Positions 1 to 10,000 of a stretch of DNA of 64,000 nucleotides are shown piece after piece (position 1 is the first letter of the stretch; each line of letters opens with the position of its first letter). Location of the stretch: positions 62,001 through 126,000 of the forward strand of contig NZ_CANMQT010000013.1 in NCBI RefSeq assembly GCF_947500065.1. The letters run 5' to 3'. A program made the position numbers and the translations under genes. The stretch comes from an uncultured Aquimarina sp. (GTDB lineage: Bacteria > Bacteroidota > Bacteroidia > Flavobacteriales > Flavobacteriaceae). The notes beneath the pieces were generated by a model. It saw only the letters and a list, made by a program, of their open reading frames with translations, ran no database searches and was not told the DNA's origin.

Positions 1-318
1 TATATTGCTGCACCACCACTATATTTGGTAAAGAAAGGAGCGAAAAAACAATATGCTTGGAATGATGATCAGCGAGATCTTATTGTTAAAGAGTTCGGAG
101 AGAATTCTAAAATACAACGTTATAAAGGTCTTGGGGAAATGAATGCTGAACAATTATGGGATACAACTATGAATCCTGAGTTTAGAACTATGCGCCAAGT
201 TACTATCGATAATTTAACAGAAGCAGATAGGATTTTTTCTATGTTAATGGGAGATGAGGTGCCGCCTCGTAGAGAATTTATAGAGAAAAATGCAGTGTAT
301 GCAAATATTGATGCTTAA
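1..318 (+). CDS. gyrB: DNA gyrase subunit B, C-terminal fragment
   Basis: The last 105 codons of GyrB, the ATPase subunit of DNA gyrase, which introduces negative supercoils with GyrA. The frame is open to the left window edge, so the gene begins outside and the first in-window ATG (none needed) is not its start. Recognisable are the YLVKKG and QRYKGLGEMN stretches of the TOPRIM/C-terminal region and the NPEFRTMRQV and VPPRREFIEKNA tail typical of Bacteroidota GyrB. A terminator hairpin follows 30 bp after the stop. Identity is very secure; only the missing 5' part limits the entry. Confidence 0.96.
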   Translation, partial: YIAAPPLYLVKKGAKKQYAWNDDQRDLIVKEFGENSKIQRYKGLGEMNAEQLWDTTMNPEFRTMRQVTIDNLTEADRIFSMLMGDEVPPRREFIEKNAVYANIDA

Positions 319-347
319 TATTAGGTATCACTAAATAATTCAGAATG

Positions 348-381
348 AAATCCGTTGTACATTGTATAGCGGATTTTTTTT
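348..381 (+). terminator. Rho-independent terminator after gyrB
   Basis: Stem AAATCCG (348-354) pairs with CGGATTT (370-376), the loop can pair further internally, and a T-rich tail follows. It lies 30 bp after the gyrB stop. Confidence 0.75.
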
Positions 382-506
382 ATATATTGTTGCGCCTATT
401 AAACCCAAATCTTATGAAATGAGCACGCCAAAGCATTTGAATCCCTTTCAAATATATGGTTATGCGAATTCCATCTGATTATTGAAAAAATGATACATAC
501 AAACAG

Positions 507-1508
507 ATGAAAAAAGCGATACTATTTTTCATGATGCTTTTAATTAAGATGTCATATGCCCAAACCAATGTAGATCAATTACTAGAATTAGGTATAGAAA
601 ATGCACAACGTTTTAGTACAGATTACTTCGCTCCTGCTGGAGAAGCATTGGTAAATAGTATGTCTAATGGTTGGTATAAAACAGCTAAGGTTAAGAGATT
701 ATGGCGTTTTGAAGTTGGGTTTATTGGGAATCTGTCTTTTGTAAGAGAAGATAAACAATCATTTATTCTTAATACAGCAGAATACGATGGTGTGGAGTTT
801 AGAGAAGGACCGTCCAGTCAGACTGTAGCAAATGCTTTTGGAGGTAATCGTGGAGATATCGTTGTAGTGCTGAATCAAGGTCAATTAGCACAGGTAGAAG
901 TAACATTGCCTGATGGAATTGGTGGTAAAGAAGTAAATATAGCGCCTACTGGATTTCTTCAAGGTTCTATGGGGATATCTAGAAGTACGGAGATTAAAGC
1001 TAGGTTTTTGCCAAAAATAGCAATAAGAGAAAATACTAAGGTTTTCTTATATGGATTAGCGGTCCAGCATGAATTAACCGATTGGATTTTTTCCTGGAAA
1101 AGACTTCCGTTTAGATTTTCTGGATTAATAGGATATACGAATGTAAGAGGGTTTTATGATTTTGCTGCAGATAGTGGGACTGATGGAGCGGATCAGGAAA
1201 TAAGATTAAAATCCAATTCTTGGTTGGTTAGTGGTATTATTTCTACGAAACTTCCTAAATATAATTTTTATGGAGGGCTGGGCTATTATACAGGGAATAG
1301 TAAAGCAGATATTTTAGGTACATATGATGTGCAAAATGGTCCGTTAGCAACACAGACTGTAGAAGATCCTATTTCTGTGGATAACAAAACTTCAGGTCTT
1401 AAAGCAACAATAGGTGCTAATGTGAAATTAGGATTCTTCAGAGCAAATTTAGATTATACACTTCAGAACTATCAAAATTTGTCAATTGGGTTGAATTTTG
1501 GATGGTAA
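507..1508 (+). CDS. DUF6588-type outer-membrane protein
   Basis: A 333-residue exported protein. Residues 1-18 form a signal peptide ending SYA before Gln19. The mature part is rich in alternating aromatic/polar strands and ends in an aromatic residue (NFGW), as outer-membrane beta-barrels do. I recognise the N-terminal pattern (QLLELG.. FST.Y..P.GEAL..SMSNGWY.TA) as the DUF6588 family of Bacteroidota, whose function is unknown. It sits alone between gyrB and mdh. A barrel role is inferred from composition; no catalytic motif is visible. Confidence 0.75.
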   Translation: MKKAILFFMMLLIKMSYAQTNVDQLLELGIENAQRFSTDYFAPAGEALVNSMSNGWYKTAKVKRLWRFEVGFIGNLSFVREDKQSFILNTAEYDGVEFREGPSSQTVANAFGGNRGDIVVVLNQGQLAQVEVTLPDGIGGKEVNIAPTGFLQGSMGISRSTEIKARFLPKIAIRENTKVFLYGLAVQHELTDWIFSWKRLPFRFSGLIGYTNVRGFYDFAADSGTDGADQEIRLKSNSWLVSGIISTKLPKYNFYGGLGYYTGNSKADILGTYDVQNGPLATQTVEDPISVDNKTSGLKATIGANVKLGFFRANLDYTLQNYQNLSIGLNFGW

Positions 1509-1616
1509 TTTAACTTAGAATTCACAAACAAAATCGTTCAAGAATTTGTATTTTCGCGCTGATATTGAAGAAATTCAATAAGCCAAAATAATATTAATCA
1601 AAATCATATAGAGATA

Positions 1617-2543
1617 ATGAAAGTTACAGTAGTAGGAGCTGGTGCAGTAGGCGCAAGTTGTGCAGAATATATTGCAATTAAAGACTTTGCTTCAGAAGTA
1701 GTATTGTTAGATATTAAAGAAGGATATGCAGAAGGTAAAGCAATGGACTTGATGCAAACAGCTTCTTTAAACGGATTTGATACCAAAATAACAGGAACTA
1801 CAAGCGATTATTCTAAAACAGCAGGAAGTGATATTGCTGTAATAACTTCTGGAATTCCTCGTAAACCTGGAATGACACGTGAAGAATTGATTGGTATTAA
1901 TGCAGGAATTGTGAAAATGGTTTCTTCTAGCTTAATAGAGCATTCTCCAAATGCAATTATCATTGTTGTTAGTAATCCAATGGATACAATGACATATTTA
2001 GTGCATAAAACTACTGATCTTCCTAAGAGTAGAATTATCGGTATGGGTGGAGCTTTAGATAGCGCACGTTTTAAGTATAGATTAGCTGAAGCATTAGGAG
2101 CTCCAATTTCTGATGTAGATGGAATGGTAATTGGTGGACATAGTGATAAAGGTATGGTGCCATTAACGAGATTAGCAACTAGAAATAGTGTGCCGGTTTC
2201 AGAGTTTATCTCTGAAGAACGTTTAGATCAGGTTGCTGCCGATACTAAAGTGGGTGGAGCTACACTTACTGGGTTATTAGGAACATCTGCTTGGTATGCG
2301 CCAGGAGCTGCAGTATCAGGCTTGGTTCAGGCTATTGCTTGTGATCAGAAAAAGATTTTCCCTTGTTCTGTGTTGTTAGAAGGCGAATATGGTTTGAATG
2401 ATTTATGTATAGGAGCGCCAGTAGTATTAGGTAGAAATGGTATCGAAAAGATAGTAGAAATAAAGCTTAGCGATGCTGAAAAAGCAAAACTTGCAGAAAG
2501 TGCAGAAGGAGTTAAGAAAACAAATGGATTGTTAGAGTTGTAA
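1617..2543 (+). CDS. mdh: Malate dehydrogenase
   Basis: NAD-dependent malate dehydrogenase (malate to oxaloacetate, TCA cycle, cytosol), 308 residues, the usual length for the lactate-dehydrogenase-like bacterial type. The Rossmann motif GAGAVGA is at residues 7-13 with Asp32 as the NAD-selecting acid. The substrate/active loop contains Arg82 and Arg88, the SNP motif is at 119-121, Asp148 and Arg151 precede the catalytic His175 in GGHSD. A strong terminator follows. Start ATG chosen because the Rossmann fold begins at residue 2. Confidence 0.97.
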   Translation: MKVTVVGAGAVGASCAEYIAIKDFASEVVLLDIKEGYAEGKAMDLMQTASLNGFDTKITGTTSDYSKTAGSDIAVITSGIPRKPGMTREELIGINAGIVKMVSSSLIEHSPNAIIIVVSNPMDTMTYLVHKTTDLPKSRIIGMGGALDSARFKYRLAEALGAPISDVDGMVIGGHSDKGMVPLTRLATRNSVPVSEFISEERLDQVAADTKVGGATLTGLLGTSAWYAPGAAVSGLVQAIACDQKKIFPCSVLLEGEYGLNDLCIGAPVVLGRNGIEKIVEIKLSDAEKAKLAESAEGVKKTNGLLEL

Positions 2544-2570
2544 TCTATTTCAATTCTTTATAGATAGTAT

Positions 2571-2605
2571 AACAAAAGCTGCTTTATTGCAGCTTTTGTT
2601 CTTTT
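2571..2605 (+). terminator. Terminator after mdh
   Basis: A perfect 12-bp stem, AACAAAAGCTGC (2571-2582) with GCAGCTTTTGTT (2589-2600), has a 6-nt loop and a short T tract after it. Confidence 0.85.
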
Positions 2606-2707
2606 AAGTGAGAATTTATTGATAATTCAAATTACGCTTTTTTTAAAGACTTCTAATTTCCAACAGAGATTTATTTAAAGACTTTAGAAATGCAGTTTTA
2701 AATTTTC

Positions 2708-2715
2708 TATATTTG
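2708..2715 (+). promoter_or_regulatory. Bacteroidota -7 box, nearly leaderless
   Basis: TATATTTG matches the Bacteroidota -7 consensus TAnnTTTG. It ends only 4 nt before the ATG at 2720, so the transcript would start at or within a few bases of the start codon. No clear -33 TTTG is visible. Confidence 0.5.
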
Positions 2716-2719
2716 CGGC

Positions 2720-3340
2720 ATGAAGAAAGAATGGTACTTCAGAATTTTAATCACTGCATTTGCATTACTTGTCGTAATGCAGCAGCAGACTGTTGTACCT
2801 AACCAGGAAATCGTTCTGGAATTTACTGATATCGAAGTTACTTCATTAGAAGCCCAAAATGCTTTATCGATTGTAAAAAAACAATTGGAATCTATTGGGG
2901 TTAAAAACACCAGAATATCAGAAGAGCTACATAATGGTAAACTAAAAATTGCTTATTATAGTGATGCTGATGTAGAGAGTATAAAAAGAATACTTTCAGA
3001 AGAACAACACGTATCGCTCGATCATGTTTTTTATGATCAGAATACAACAGATAATCAATTACCTTTAGATAAAAACCCTACAAATTACAATCTAGATGTT
3101 TATAAAATCCATAAAAGTACGGATATTGATACTGACTTTAATGGAATTTATGTTTTAGAAATTAAACAAGAACAAGATAGAGCTTCTGGTTCTTACGCTT
3201 ATAGTTTTGTAGCAGAAAATAATACTAATAATACAGATGGGCTAGTAAACGTAGCCCAAAAAGTAAATAGATCTATTGTAATTGCAATAGATAATACTTC
3301 ATATAAAATTCCCGAAGTAAGAGCTGGGCCAATTTCCTAA
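2720..3340 (+). CDS. Stand-alone SecD periplasmic-domain-like protein
   Basis: A 206-residue protein with one N-terminal membrane/signal segment (residues 8-21) and an otherwise soluble body. Residues 48-92 align without gaps with residues 189-233 of the SecDF encoded just downstream (shared A, GV, G, DV and K positions in a helix-turn-strand pattern that is the SecD P1 base). The last 22 residues (DNxxYxxPxVxxGxI) align with the P1 end of the same SecDF near residues 451-472. All SecD transmembrane helices are missing. I infer a periplasmic accessory or decoy for SecDF. The similarity is seen by eye; the role is inference. Confidence 0.6.
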   Translation: MKKEWYFRILITAFALLVVMQQQTVVPNQEIVLEFTDIEVTSLEAQNALSIVKKQLESIGVKNTRISEELHNGKLKIAYYSDADVESIKRILSEEQHVSLDHVFYDQNTTDNQLPLDKNPTNYNLDVYKIHKSTDIDTDFNGIYVLEIKQEQDRASGSYAYSFVAENNTNNTDGLVNVAQKVNRSIVIAIDNTSYKIPEVRAGPIS

Positions 3341-3450
3341 ATGGAATTCAACGCTTTTACGAAATTCTAAACTACTAATGTTTTTTAAAGTTACAAATGA
3401 AGAGTAATTGATTATTCTTGAAAGCCATTGTAATAACTTTAAAAGATTTT

Positions 3451-3472
3451 TTTTGTCAAAAACATGACAAAA
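3451..3472. promoter_or_regulatory. Inverted repeat upstream of secDF
   Basis: TTTTGTCA and TGACAAAA form a perfect 8-bp inverted repeat with a 6-nt spacer, 100 bp before the secDF start, in an AT-rich gap. It could be an operator; no regulator is identified. Confidence 0.3.
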
Positions 3473-3571
3473 CTAAATAATCATACACTATTAAATAATT
3501 AACTATAACTGTCAGACCAAAGGTGATTTTTAAGATCCCCAATATAAAGGGTTTGACCAAAATAAATAATA

Positions 3572-6500
3572 ATGCAAAATAAAGGACTTGTTAGAGTGTT
3601 TGCGATTTTATTTGGATTGGTATGTCTTTACCAATTATCGTTTACATATTTAACATATACAAAAGAAAAAGAAGCTGAGAATTATGCCTTGGCAAAATAC
3701 CCAGAGGCGGATGCCTCTAAATTAAGAGACGATGCTGAGCGAACGTATCTGGATTCTATAGGAAAAGATCCAATCTTCGCAAATTTCAGTTACAATGATG
3801 CCAAAGCTAAAGAGCTTAATAAGGGACTTGACCTTAAAGGAGGAATTAACGTAATTCTTCAGATTTCGGTAAGAGATATCTTAGAAGGACTAGCAAATAA
3901 TTCTAAAAACCCTGCTTTTGTTCAGGCATTAGATGCTGCAGATGAAACGCAGAAGAATAGTCAGAATACATATGTAGAAGATTTCTTTTTGGAGTTTGAA
4001 AAAATACCAGATGCACAATTAGCATCCCCTGATATTTTTGCTAACAAGAACTTAAGTGATGATATCACTTTTGACATGACAAATGATGTTGTGAAACCGG
4101 TTCTAAAAAGAAAGATAGACGAATCTGTTACTTCAGCATTCGAAGTATTACGTAAACGTATTGATAAGTTTGGGGTTACACAACCTAATATTCAACGTTT
4201 AGGAGAGTCTGGACGTATTTTGGTAGAATTACCAGGAGCAAAGGATGTAGATCGTGTTAAGAAGCTTTTACAGAGTACTGCTCAATTAGAGTTTTGGGAT
4301 GTGGAAGGTTCTCAAGAGCTTGGACTTTTCTTAAATAGAATGAATGAAAAGCTTAAAAAGGAATTAGAGAATAAAGATACTAAAGAAGTTAAAGAAGAAG
4401 TAACGGAAGAGGTAGTGAAAGAGATTGCTGATTCTGAAGTTGCTGAATCAGAGAAAGTATTGGATACTGTTCAAACAGATACTACAAAATCAGATGCAGA
4501 TGCAGAGATTGAAAAACTATTAGCGGATTCTGAAGACTCTACAGATGTAGCAGCGCAGGTGAATCCTATAAATGATTTAGCAGGTCCACCATCGGTTCCT
4601 GGAGCATTGATTTCTGTTGCACTTAAGGATGTTGAACAATTTGATGAATACCTTCAAAGAAAAGATATTCTTTCTTTATTACCACAATCTTTGAGATATA
4701 CTAGGTTTGCTTGGAGTAAGCCTGAGAAAGATGGAGAAAGAGTAGACTTATATGCATTAAAAGGGAATCGTGATGATACTCCAGAATTAAGTGGAGGTGT
4801 AATTACAGATGCTGCTCAATCTTATGATCAAATTAATAATGTAGTGGTTACCATGCAGATGGATGGTAAAGGAGCTAAGAAATGGGCAGAAATGACCGGA
4901 AGAGCTTCTCAGACAAGAGGTCAGATAGCTATTGTATTAGATAATATTGTGTATTCTGCACCTGGTGTTTCTAAAGGAGCAATTACAGGAGGTAGAAGTG
5001 AAATTTCTGGAGACTTTACTGTTGAAGAAGGACAGGATTTAGCAAACGTTTTAAGAGCTGGTAAATTACCTGCTTCTGCAGATATTATTCAGAGTGAAGT
5101 AGTAGGGCCATCTTTAGGACAAGAAGCTATTGATAGTGGTGTAATGTCGTTCGGTATTGCATTGGTGTTGATCTTAATCTGGATGATCTTTTACTATGGT
5201 AAAGCAGGAGCTTTTGCTGATGTTGCATTGGTTGTGAATATTCTATTCATCTTTGGAGTATTAGCAGGATTAAAAGCAGTACTAACATTACCTGGTATTG
5301 CTGGTATTGTATTGACGATTGGTATGTCTGTGGATGCAAACGTACTTATCTTCGAAAGGATTAAAGAAGAACTTGCTAAAGGTAAATCTCAGGTAGATGC
5401 TATTAAAGATGGTTTCAATAATGCATTGTCATCAATATTAGATGCCAACATTACAACAGGTTTAACTGGTTTAATTCTTTTATTCTTCGGTACAGGTCCA
5501 ATTAAAGGATTTGCAACTACTTTATTAATTGGTATTCTTACTTCACTATTTACCGCAATTTTCATTACAAGATTGTTTATTGATGGATATGGTAAAAACG
5601 GTAAAGAATTGCCATTTTCTACAGCTGCTACGAAGAATTTATTTAAAAATGTAAATATTGATTTCTTAAAAAAGAGAAAGATTGCCTACGGTATTTCAGC
5701 AGTTATTGTATTGGCTGGTTTAGGATCTTTATTTACACAAGGTTTAGATCAAGGTGTGGATTTTGTGGGAGGAAGAACATATACAGTTCGTTTTGCTAAG
5801 GATGTTGTACCTACAGATGTAGAAAAGGATTTAGTGGCTAAATTCGGTAGTGCACAAGCAAAAACATTAGGAGCTGATAACCAATTAAAGATTACTACCA
5901 AATATAAGGTTGATGAAACTGGTGAAGAAGTTGATTCGGAAATTTCTAGATCATTGTTCGATGCCTTAAAACCTTATTTAACAGATGGATTGACCTATGA
6001 TCAGTTTTCTAATGGAGATGAAGATAAGCAAGTAGGGATTATGCGTTCTATGAAGGTTGGACCAACCATTGCCGATGATATTCAGCAAGCAGCTTTTATT
6101 TCGGTTATTGGATCATTAATTGTGGTGTTCTTATATATCTTACTAAGGTTTAGAAGATGGCAGTTTAGTTTAGGTGCAGTAGCAGCAGTATTCCATGATG
6201 TATTAGTAGTATTAGGTGTGTTCTCATTAACTTGGAAATTTATGCCTTTTAATATGGAAATAGATCAGGCATTTATTGCAGCAATATTAACGGTTATTGG
6301 ATATTCCCTGAATGATACGGTGGTTGTATTTGATAGAATCCGTGAATATTTTGCAGAACATACTACTTGGACATTGGATAAGAATATTAATGGCGCATTG
6401 AACAGTACATTAAGTCGTACGTTAAATACGTCATTAACGACCTTATTAGTATTGATCGCGATCTTTATTTTTGCGGAACCATTAAGAGGATTTATGTTCT

Positions 6501-6616
6501 CGTTAATTATTGGTGTGCTAGTAGGTACGTATTCTTCCTTATTCATTGCAACTCCGGTAATGTATGATACAGTGAAAAAGGTAGGTTTAAAAGAAAAGAA
6601 GAAAACTGAAGAGTAG
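3572..6616 (+). CDS. secDF: Protein translocase subunit SecDF (fused)
   Basis: SecD-SecF fusion, 1014 residues, that uses proton motive force to pull secreted proteins out of the SecYEG channel. Residues 8-28 are the first membrane helix. The D1 motif GLDLKGGINV is at 85-94 and the P1 base at 189-233, followed by an acidic, low-complexity insert (about 260-335) usual for Bacteroidota. The SecD membrane bundle runs about 515-675 with GMSVDANVLIFERIKEE. The SecF half starts near 685, with GVDFVGGRTY and VIGYSLNDTVVVFDRIRE. An ATG at 3572 fits the first helix. A terminator follows directly. Confidence 0.96.
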   Translation: MQNKGLVRVFAILFGLVCLYQLSFTYLTYTKEKEAENYALAKYPEADASKLRDDAERTYLDSIGKDPIFANFSYNDAKAKELNKGLDLKGGINVILQISVRDILEGLANNSKNPAFVQALDAADETQKNSQNTYVEDFFLEFEKIPDAQLASPDIFANKNLSDDITFDMTNDVVKPVLKRKIDESVTSAFEVLRKRIDKFGVTQPNIQRLGESGRILVELPGAKDVDRVKKLLQSTAQLEFWDVEGSQELGLFLNRMNEKLKKELENKDTKEVKEEVTEEVVKEIADSEVAESEKVLDTVQTDTTKSDADAEIEKLLADSEDSTDVAAQVNPINDLAGPPSVPGALISVALKDVEQFDEYLQRKDILSLLPQSLRYTRFAWSKPEKDGERVDLYALKGNRDDTPELSGGVITDAAQSYDQINNVVVTMQMDGKGAKKWAEMTGRASQTRGQIAIVLDNIVYSAPGVSKGAITGGRSEISGDFTVEEGQDLANVLRAGKLPASADIIQSEVVGPSLGQEAIDSGVMSFGIALVLILIWMIFYYGKAGAFADVALVVNILFIFGVLAGLKAVLTLPGIAGIVLTIGMSVDANVLIFERIKEELAKGKSQVDAIKDGFNNALSSILDANITTGLTGLILLFFGTGPIKGFATTLLIGILTSLFTAIFITRLFIDGYGKNGKELPFSTAATKNLFKNVNIDFLKKRKIAYGISAVIVLAGLGSLFTQGLDQGVDFVGGRTYTVRFAKDVVPTDVEKDLVAKFGSAQAKTLGADNQLKITTKYKVDETGEEVDSEISRSLFDALKPYLTDGLTYDQFSNGDEDKQVGIMRSMKVGPTIADDIQQAAFISVIGSLIVVFLYILLRFRRWQFSLGAVAAVFHDVLVVLGVFSLTWKFMPFNMEIDQAFIAAILTVIGYSLNDTVVVFDRIREYFAEHTTWTLDKNINGALNSTLSRTLNTSLTTLLVLIAIFIFAEPLRGFMFSLIIGVLVGTYSSLFIATPVMYDTVKKVGLKEKKKTEE

Positions 6617-6643
6617 TTTTTCTTTAAACTAAGAATTAAAAAG

Positions 6644-6675
6644 AACCGCATTCATATAAGAATGCGGTTTTTTTT
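6644..6675 (+). terminator. Terminator after secDF
   Basis: A 10-bp stem (AACCGCATTC, 6644-6653, with GAATGCGGTT, 6660-6669), 6-nt loop and a run of eight T. Confidence 0.9.
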
Positions 6676-7082
6676 ATGGAGTATTTCAGAGTGCTTTTTA
6701 AAGCCATTAGAGTTTAATAATCGTATTTATTTTCTTTTTGTTAACACTATATCGTTTGCGTAAAACCTTGTTGTTAATTATGCTTTTTCAATTACTTATA
6801 TTTGAAAATATCATTACTAAATAGTGAAAATTTTGAGTTTTTGATAGAAAATTATAATACCTAATATTCAGGTTTTTTCTTTTTTTCGTTCAGTGTTAAA
6901 ATGTTCATTCGAAAATTTTAGTGATGCTATTTTTTTTAGAATTGTACAATGATATTGGGTACAGTAGTATAAAAAAATGAAGGTTTTGGGAAAACTCTTT
7001 TTGTAAGTAATAGTTGTTTTTTGGGATATATAAATGCTGTTAACAGCACAATACAATTATATATTTAACACACACAAGATTC
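6676..7082. other. AT-rich gap before the GH57 gene
   Basis: About 400 bp without a convincing gene. TATATTTG at 6797-6804 fits the -7 consensus, with TTG triplets about 23 nt upstream, but it would give a 280-nt leader. A perfect palindrome lies near the right end (7035-7048). The short reading frame on the minus strand here has no coding character. Confidence 0.4.
7035..7048. promoter_or_regulatory. 14-bp palindrome before GH57 gene
   Basis: TGCTGTTAACAGCA is a perfect palindrome ending 34 bp before the start codon of the secreted glycosidase. Position and symmetry suit a repressor or activator site; which protein binds is unknown. Confidence 0.4.
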
Positions 7083-10000
7083 ATGAAAAACACTAACTTA
7101 TTCTTACTGCTACTATTTGTCTATTCAGGGATAGCAGGACAACAAGTCCACACTTCTTATCTGTGGCATATGCAACAACCTAATTATTGGCCGGAAAAAA
7201 GTAAAGAGAACCCTAATCGATATCAAACGGTTATGGAGTCTCATAATTTAAAATCTTCAGGAGACTCTTGGAATGTATACGAGGATGGAATAAGTCATCC
7301 CTTAAATGATTTGGAGGAAATTTTTGGAAAGTATGATCGAGTAAAAGCATATCAATACGGTCCCAAAAATTCTGTTCAAACATTATTGGGGTTACCAAAT
7401 GGTGGTGCCCAGGTTAATTATTCGGGATGTTTGATAGAAAATGTAAATAGCCTTGGAGATGCAGGCGTTTGGGGATATAGCCAAGGCTGGGAAAACAATT
7501 TTATAGAGGCTAAAAATTGGAAAACATCTGGCGGACAACCTAGAATGGATCTTACTGGATTTACATTTCACCATGCATTGGCGCCATTAATAAGCGAACG
7601 CGCTTTGAGAATGGAATTAAAAACTCATAAATTAATAATGACAGAAACTTTTGGTGGTGAATATTCTAAAGGTTTTTGGCCAGCAGAATGTTCATTTTCA
7701 GAAAGGATAATTAAGGTTTTGGTAGAAGAAGGTTTTCAATGGTCTGTAATTGCAAATAGCCACTTGGCTCGTACACTGAATGATTATCCATTAGATTATG
7801 GTACATCTGGAGTAAATATTGATCCACCTAACGCAGCTGATAAAGTAGCTACTAACGGTCAGAATTGGTGGAAAGGTCAAATTGATGGAAGAGGAGGTTC
7901 TTTTGCAGCTCCTTATAGTTATCAGGCGCATAAAGCTCAATATGTGGATCCTGAAACTGGTCAAGCATATAAAATGGATGTAGTGCCAATGGCCGACTTA
8001 TTGAGTTACAAAAATGGATTCAGTTCTATGGGGACAGGAGAAATCGATACTAATATCGCTCCTTTTAGTGACCCTAGTCAACCATCAATTGTATTGCTTG
8101 CTCATGATGGTGATAATGCTTGGGGTGGAGGAGATAGTTATTATCAAGAATCAGTTCCTGGTTTTGCTAACGAAGCAGCTTCTAAAGGATATGATCCTAC
8201 TACAATTCAACAATTTTTGAACTCTTATCCTGTTCCAGAGAGTGATATTGTAAAAGTAGAAGATGGATCATGGGTAAATGCAGCTAATGATTGGGGACAT
8301 CCTCAATTTATTAATTGGTTATGGCCGTTATATGATACTACGGATTATAGGTTTAATCCAGATGGATGGACAGAAGATGCAAGAAATTGGGCAGTAATTA
8401 CCGCTGCGGAGAACTATGTGTTAACTGCAGAAGATAATAGCGGAGGAGTAGACATAGCAAAAGTTATTGATCCTTCTTCAGGAGCATCAAATGCAGAAAA
8501 AGCATGGCATTTTTTCCTGCCATCGCTAACTAGTGGATATATGTATTATGGAAAGGCAATTGATATGGAAGTAAAACAAACCTTAGCTGGTAATATTGCT
8601 ATAGAACATGCCAAGGAAGAAATAGGTGATACACCTAGTCAAGATAATACACCACCATCTGTGTTTATACCACAGCGTTTTCCATATAATCCAGGAGGTA
8701 AGGGTTTCGGCCCTATATATGCATATCAAGAAGTTCAGAATACTTCTGATTTTCATGTTTGGACATTTGCCTATGATGTAAGTGGATTAGCTTCCGTAGA
8801 ATTGAAATACAGAACGGATAATGATGGTAAGAATCCTATCACTGATAATGTTAATGATACATATTCGGGAGGAGAAGGTGTAAGTTCGTGGAATAGTCAA
8901 CCAATGACTCAAAAACAATTTCCTAAAGGAAACATTACACAAGATCCAGAAATTGATTTCTTTATAGAACCAACCGCAATTGCAGACTTATGTTATGCAG
9001 AGATTAAAGGATTATCTGATGTGTTAGTAGATTATTATGTAGAAGTTGTAGATACTAAGGGGAATGTATTTAAGACTCCTATTCAACATGTTTATGTTGG
9101 AGGATTTAATAGTAGCGATGAAGTAACTCTTACTGTTACTCCGGATTCTGGAAATTATGATGATACTATCCCTGTGGTAATGGAAGCTTCTACAACTGCG
9201 GATAATGGAGGAGTAGAGGTGTATTATACTACAGATGGATCGGAGCCAAACGAATCAAGTATGAAGTATATAGCTTCTTTTAGTATTGGAGGTAATGATA
9301 GTGAACCAATCACACTAAAAGCTATAGCATACGATGCTGATGAAAACGTTTCGGAGGTCATTACTAGAAATTATACATTTGGTGACCTACCTTCTTATGA
9401 TATTCATTTTAAAAATACCTCTAATTGGAATCAAGTATTCGTGTATGCATTCGATAAAAATAATAATGAAGCATTGCCAGGATGGAATTGGCCAGGTAAA
9501 GCGATGACAAAAGAACAAGATTCACCTTGGTATATTACTACGATTGCAGAATCAGTAGAAGTTGGCCTTGTTTTTACAAATGGAAATGGAGAGCAATCAG
9601 ATGATCAATTTAGAAATATAGAAGGATGGTATGTGTATTCAGAAAATATTTGGTATGACCAATGTCCTTCTGATTGTCCTGGGGTTTTAGGATTACCAGA
9701 ATTATCGGTTACTCCTCCAGGAGGATCGTATGAAGGAAATGTATCAGTTAATCTGTCTGCGACAAATCAGGGAGTAATTTATTATACGACAGATGGAACG
9801 GAACCTTCTGATTCAAGTGTTTTATATCAAGATGAAATAACTTTTACAGAAAACACTATTTTAAAGGCTGTTGCATATAACGGTAGTGGTCAGTCAACAA
9901 TCATTTCTGAAAGCTATAGTATTACTGAAGTACAATCATATACTATTTATTATCGAAATATATCTAATTGGAATGATGTCTATGTCTATTTGTATGATAA

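Noticed and set aside
6265..6651. Long minus-strand reading frame opposite the secF part of secDF
   Set aside because: It is a shadow of secDF. Its composition mirrors the helices of the other strand and it crosses the secDF terminator.
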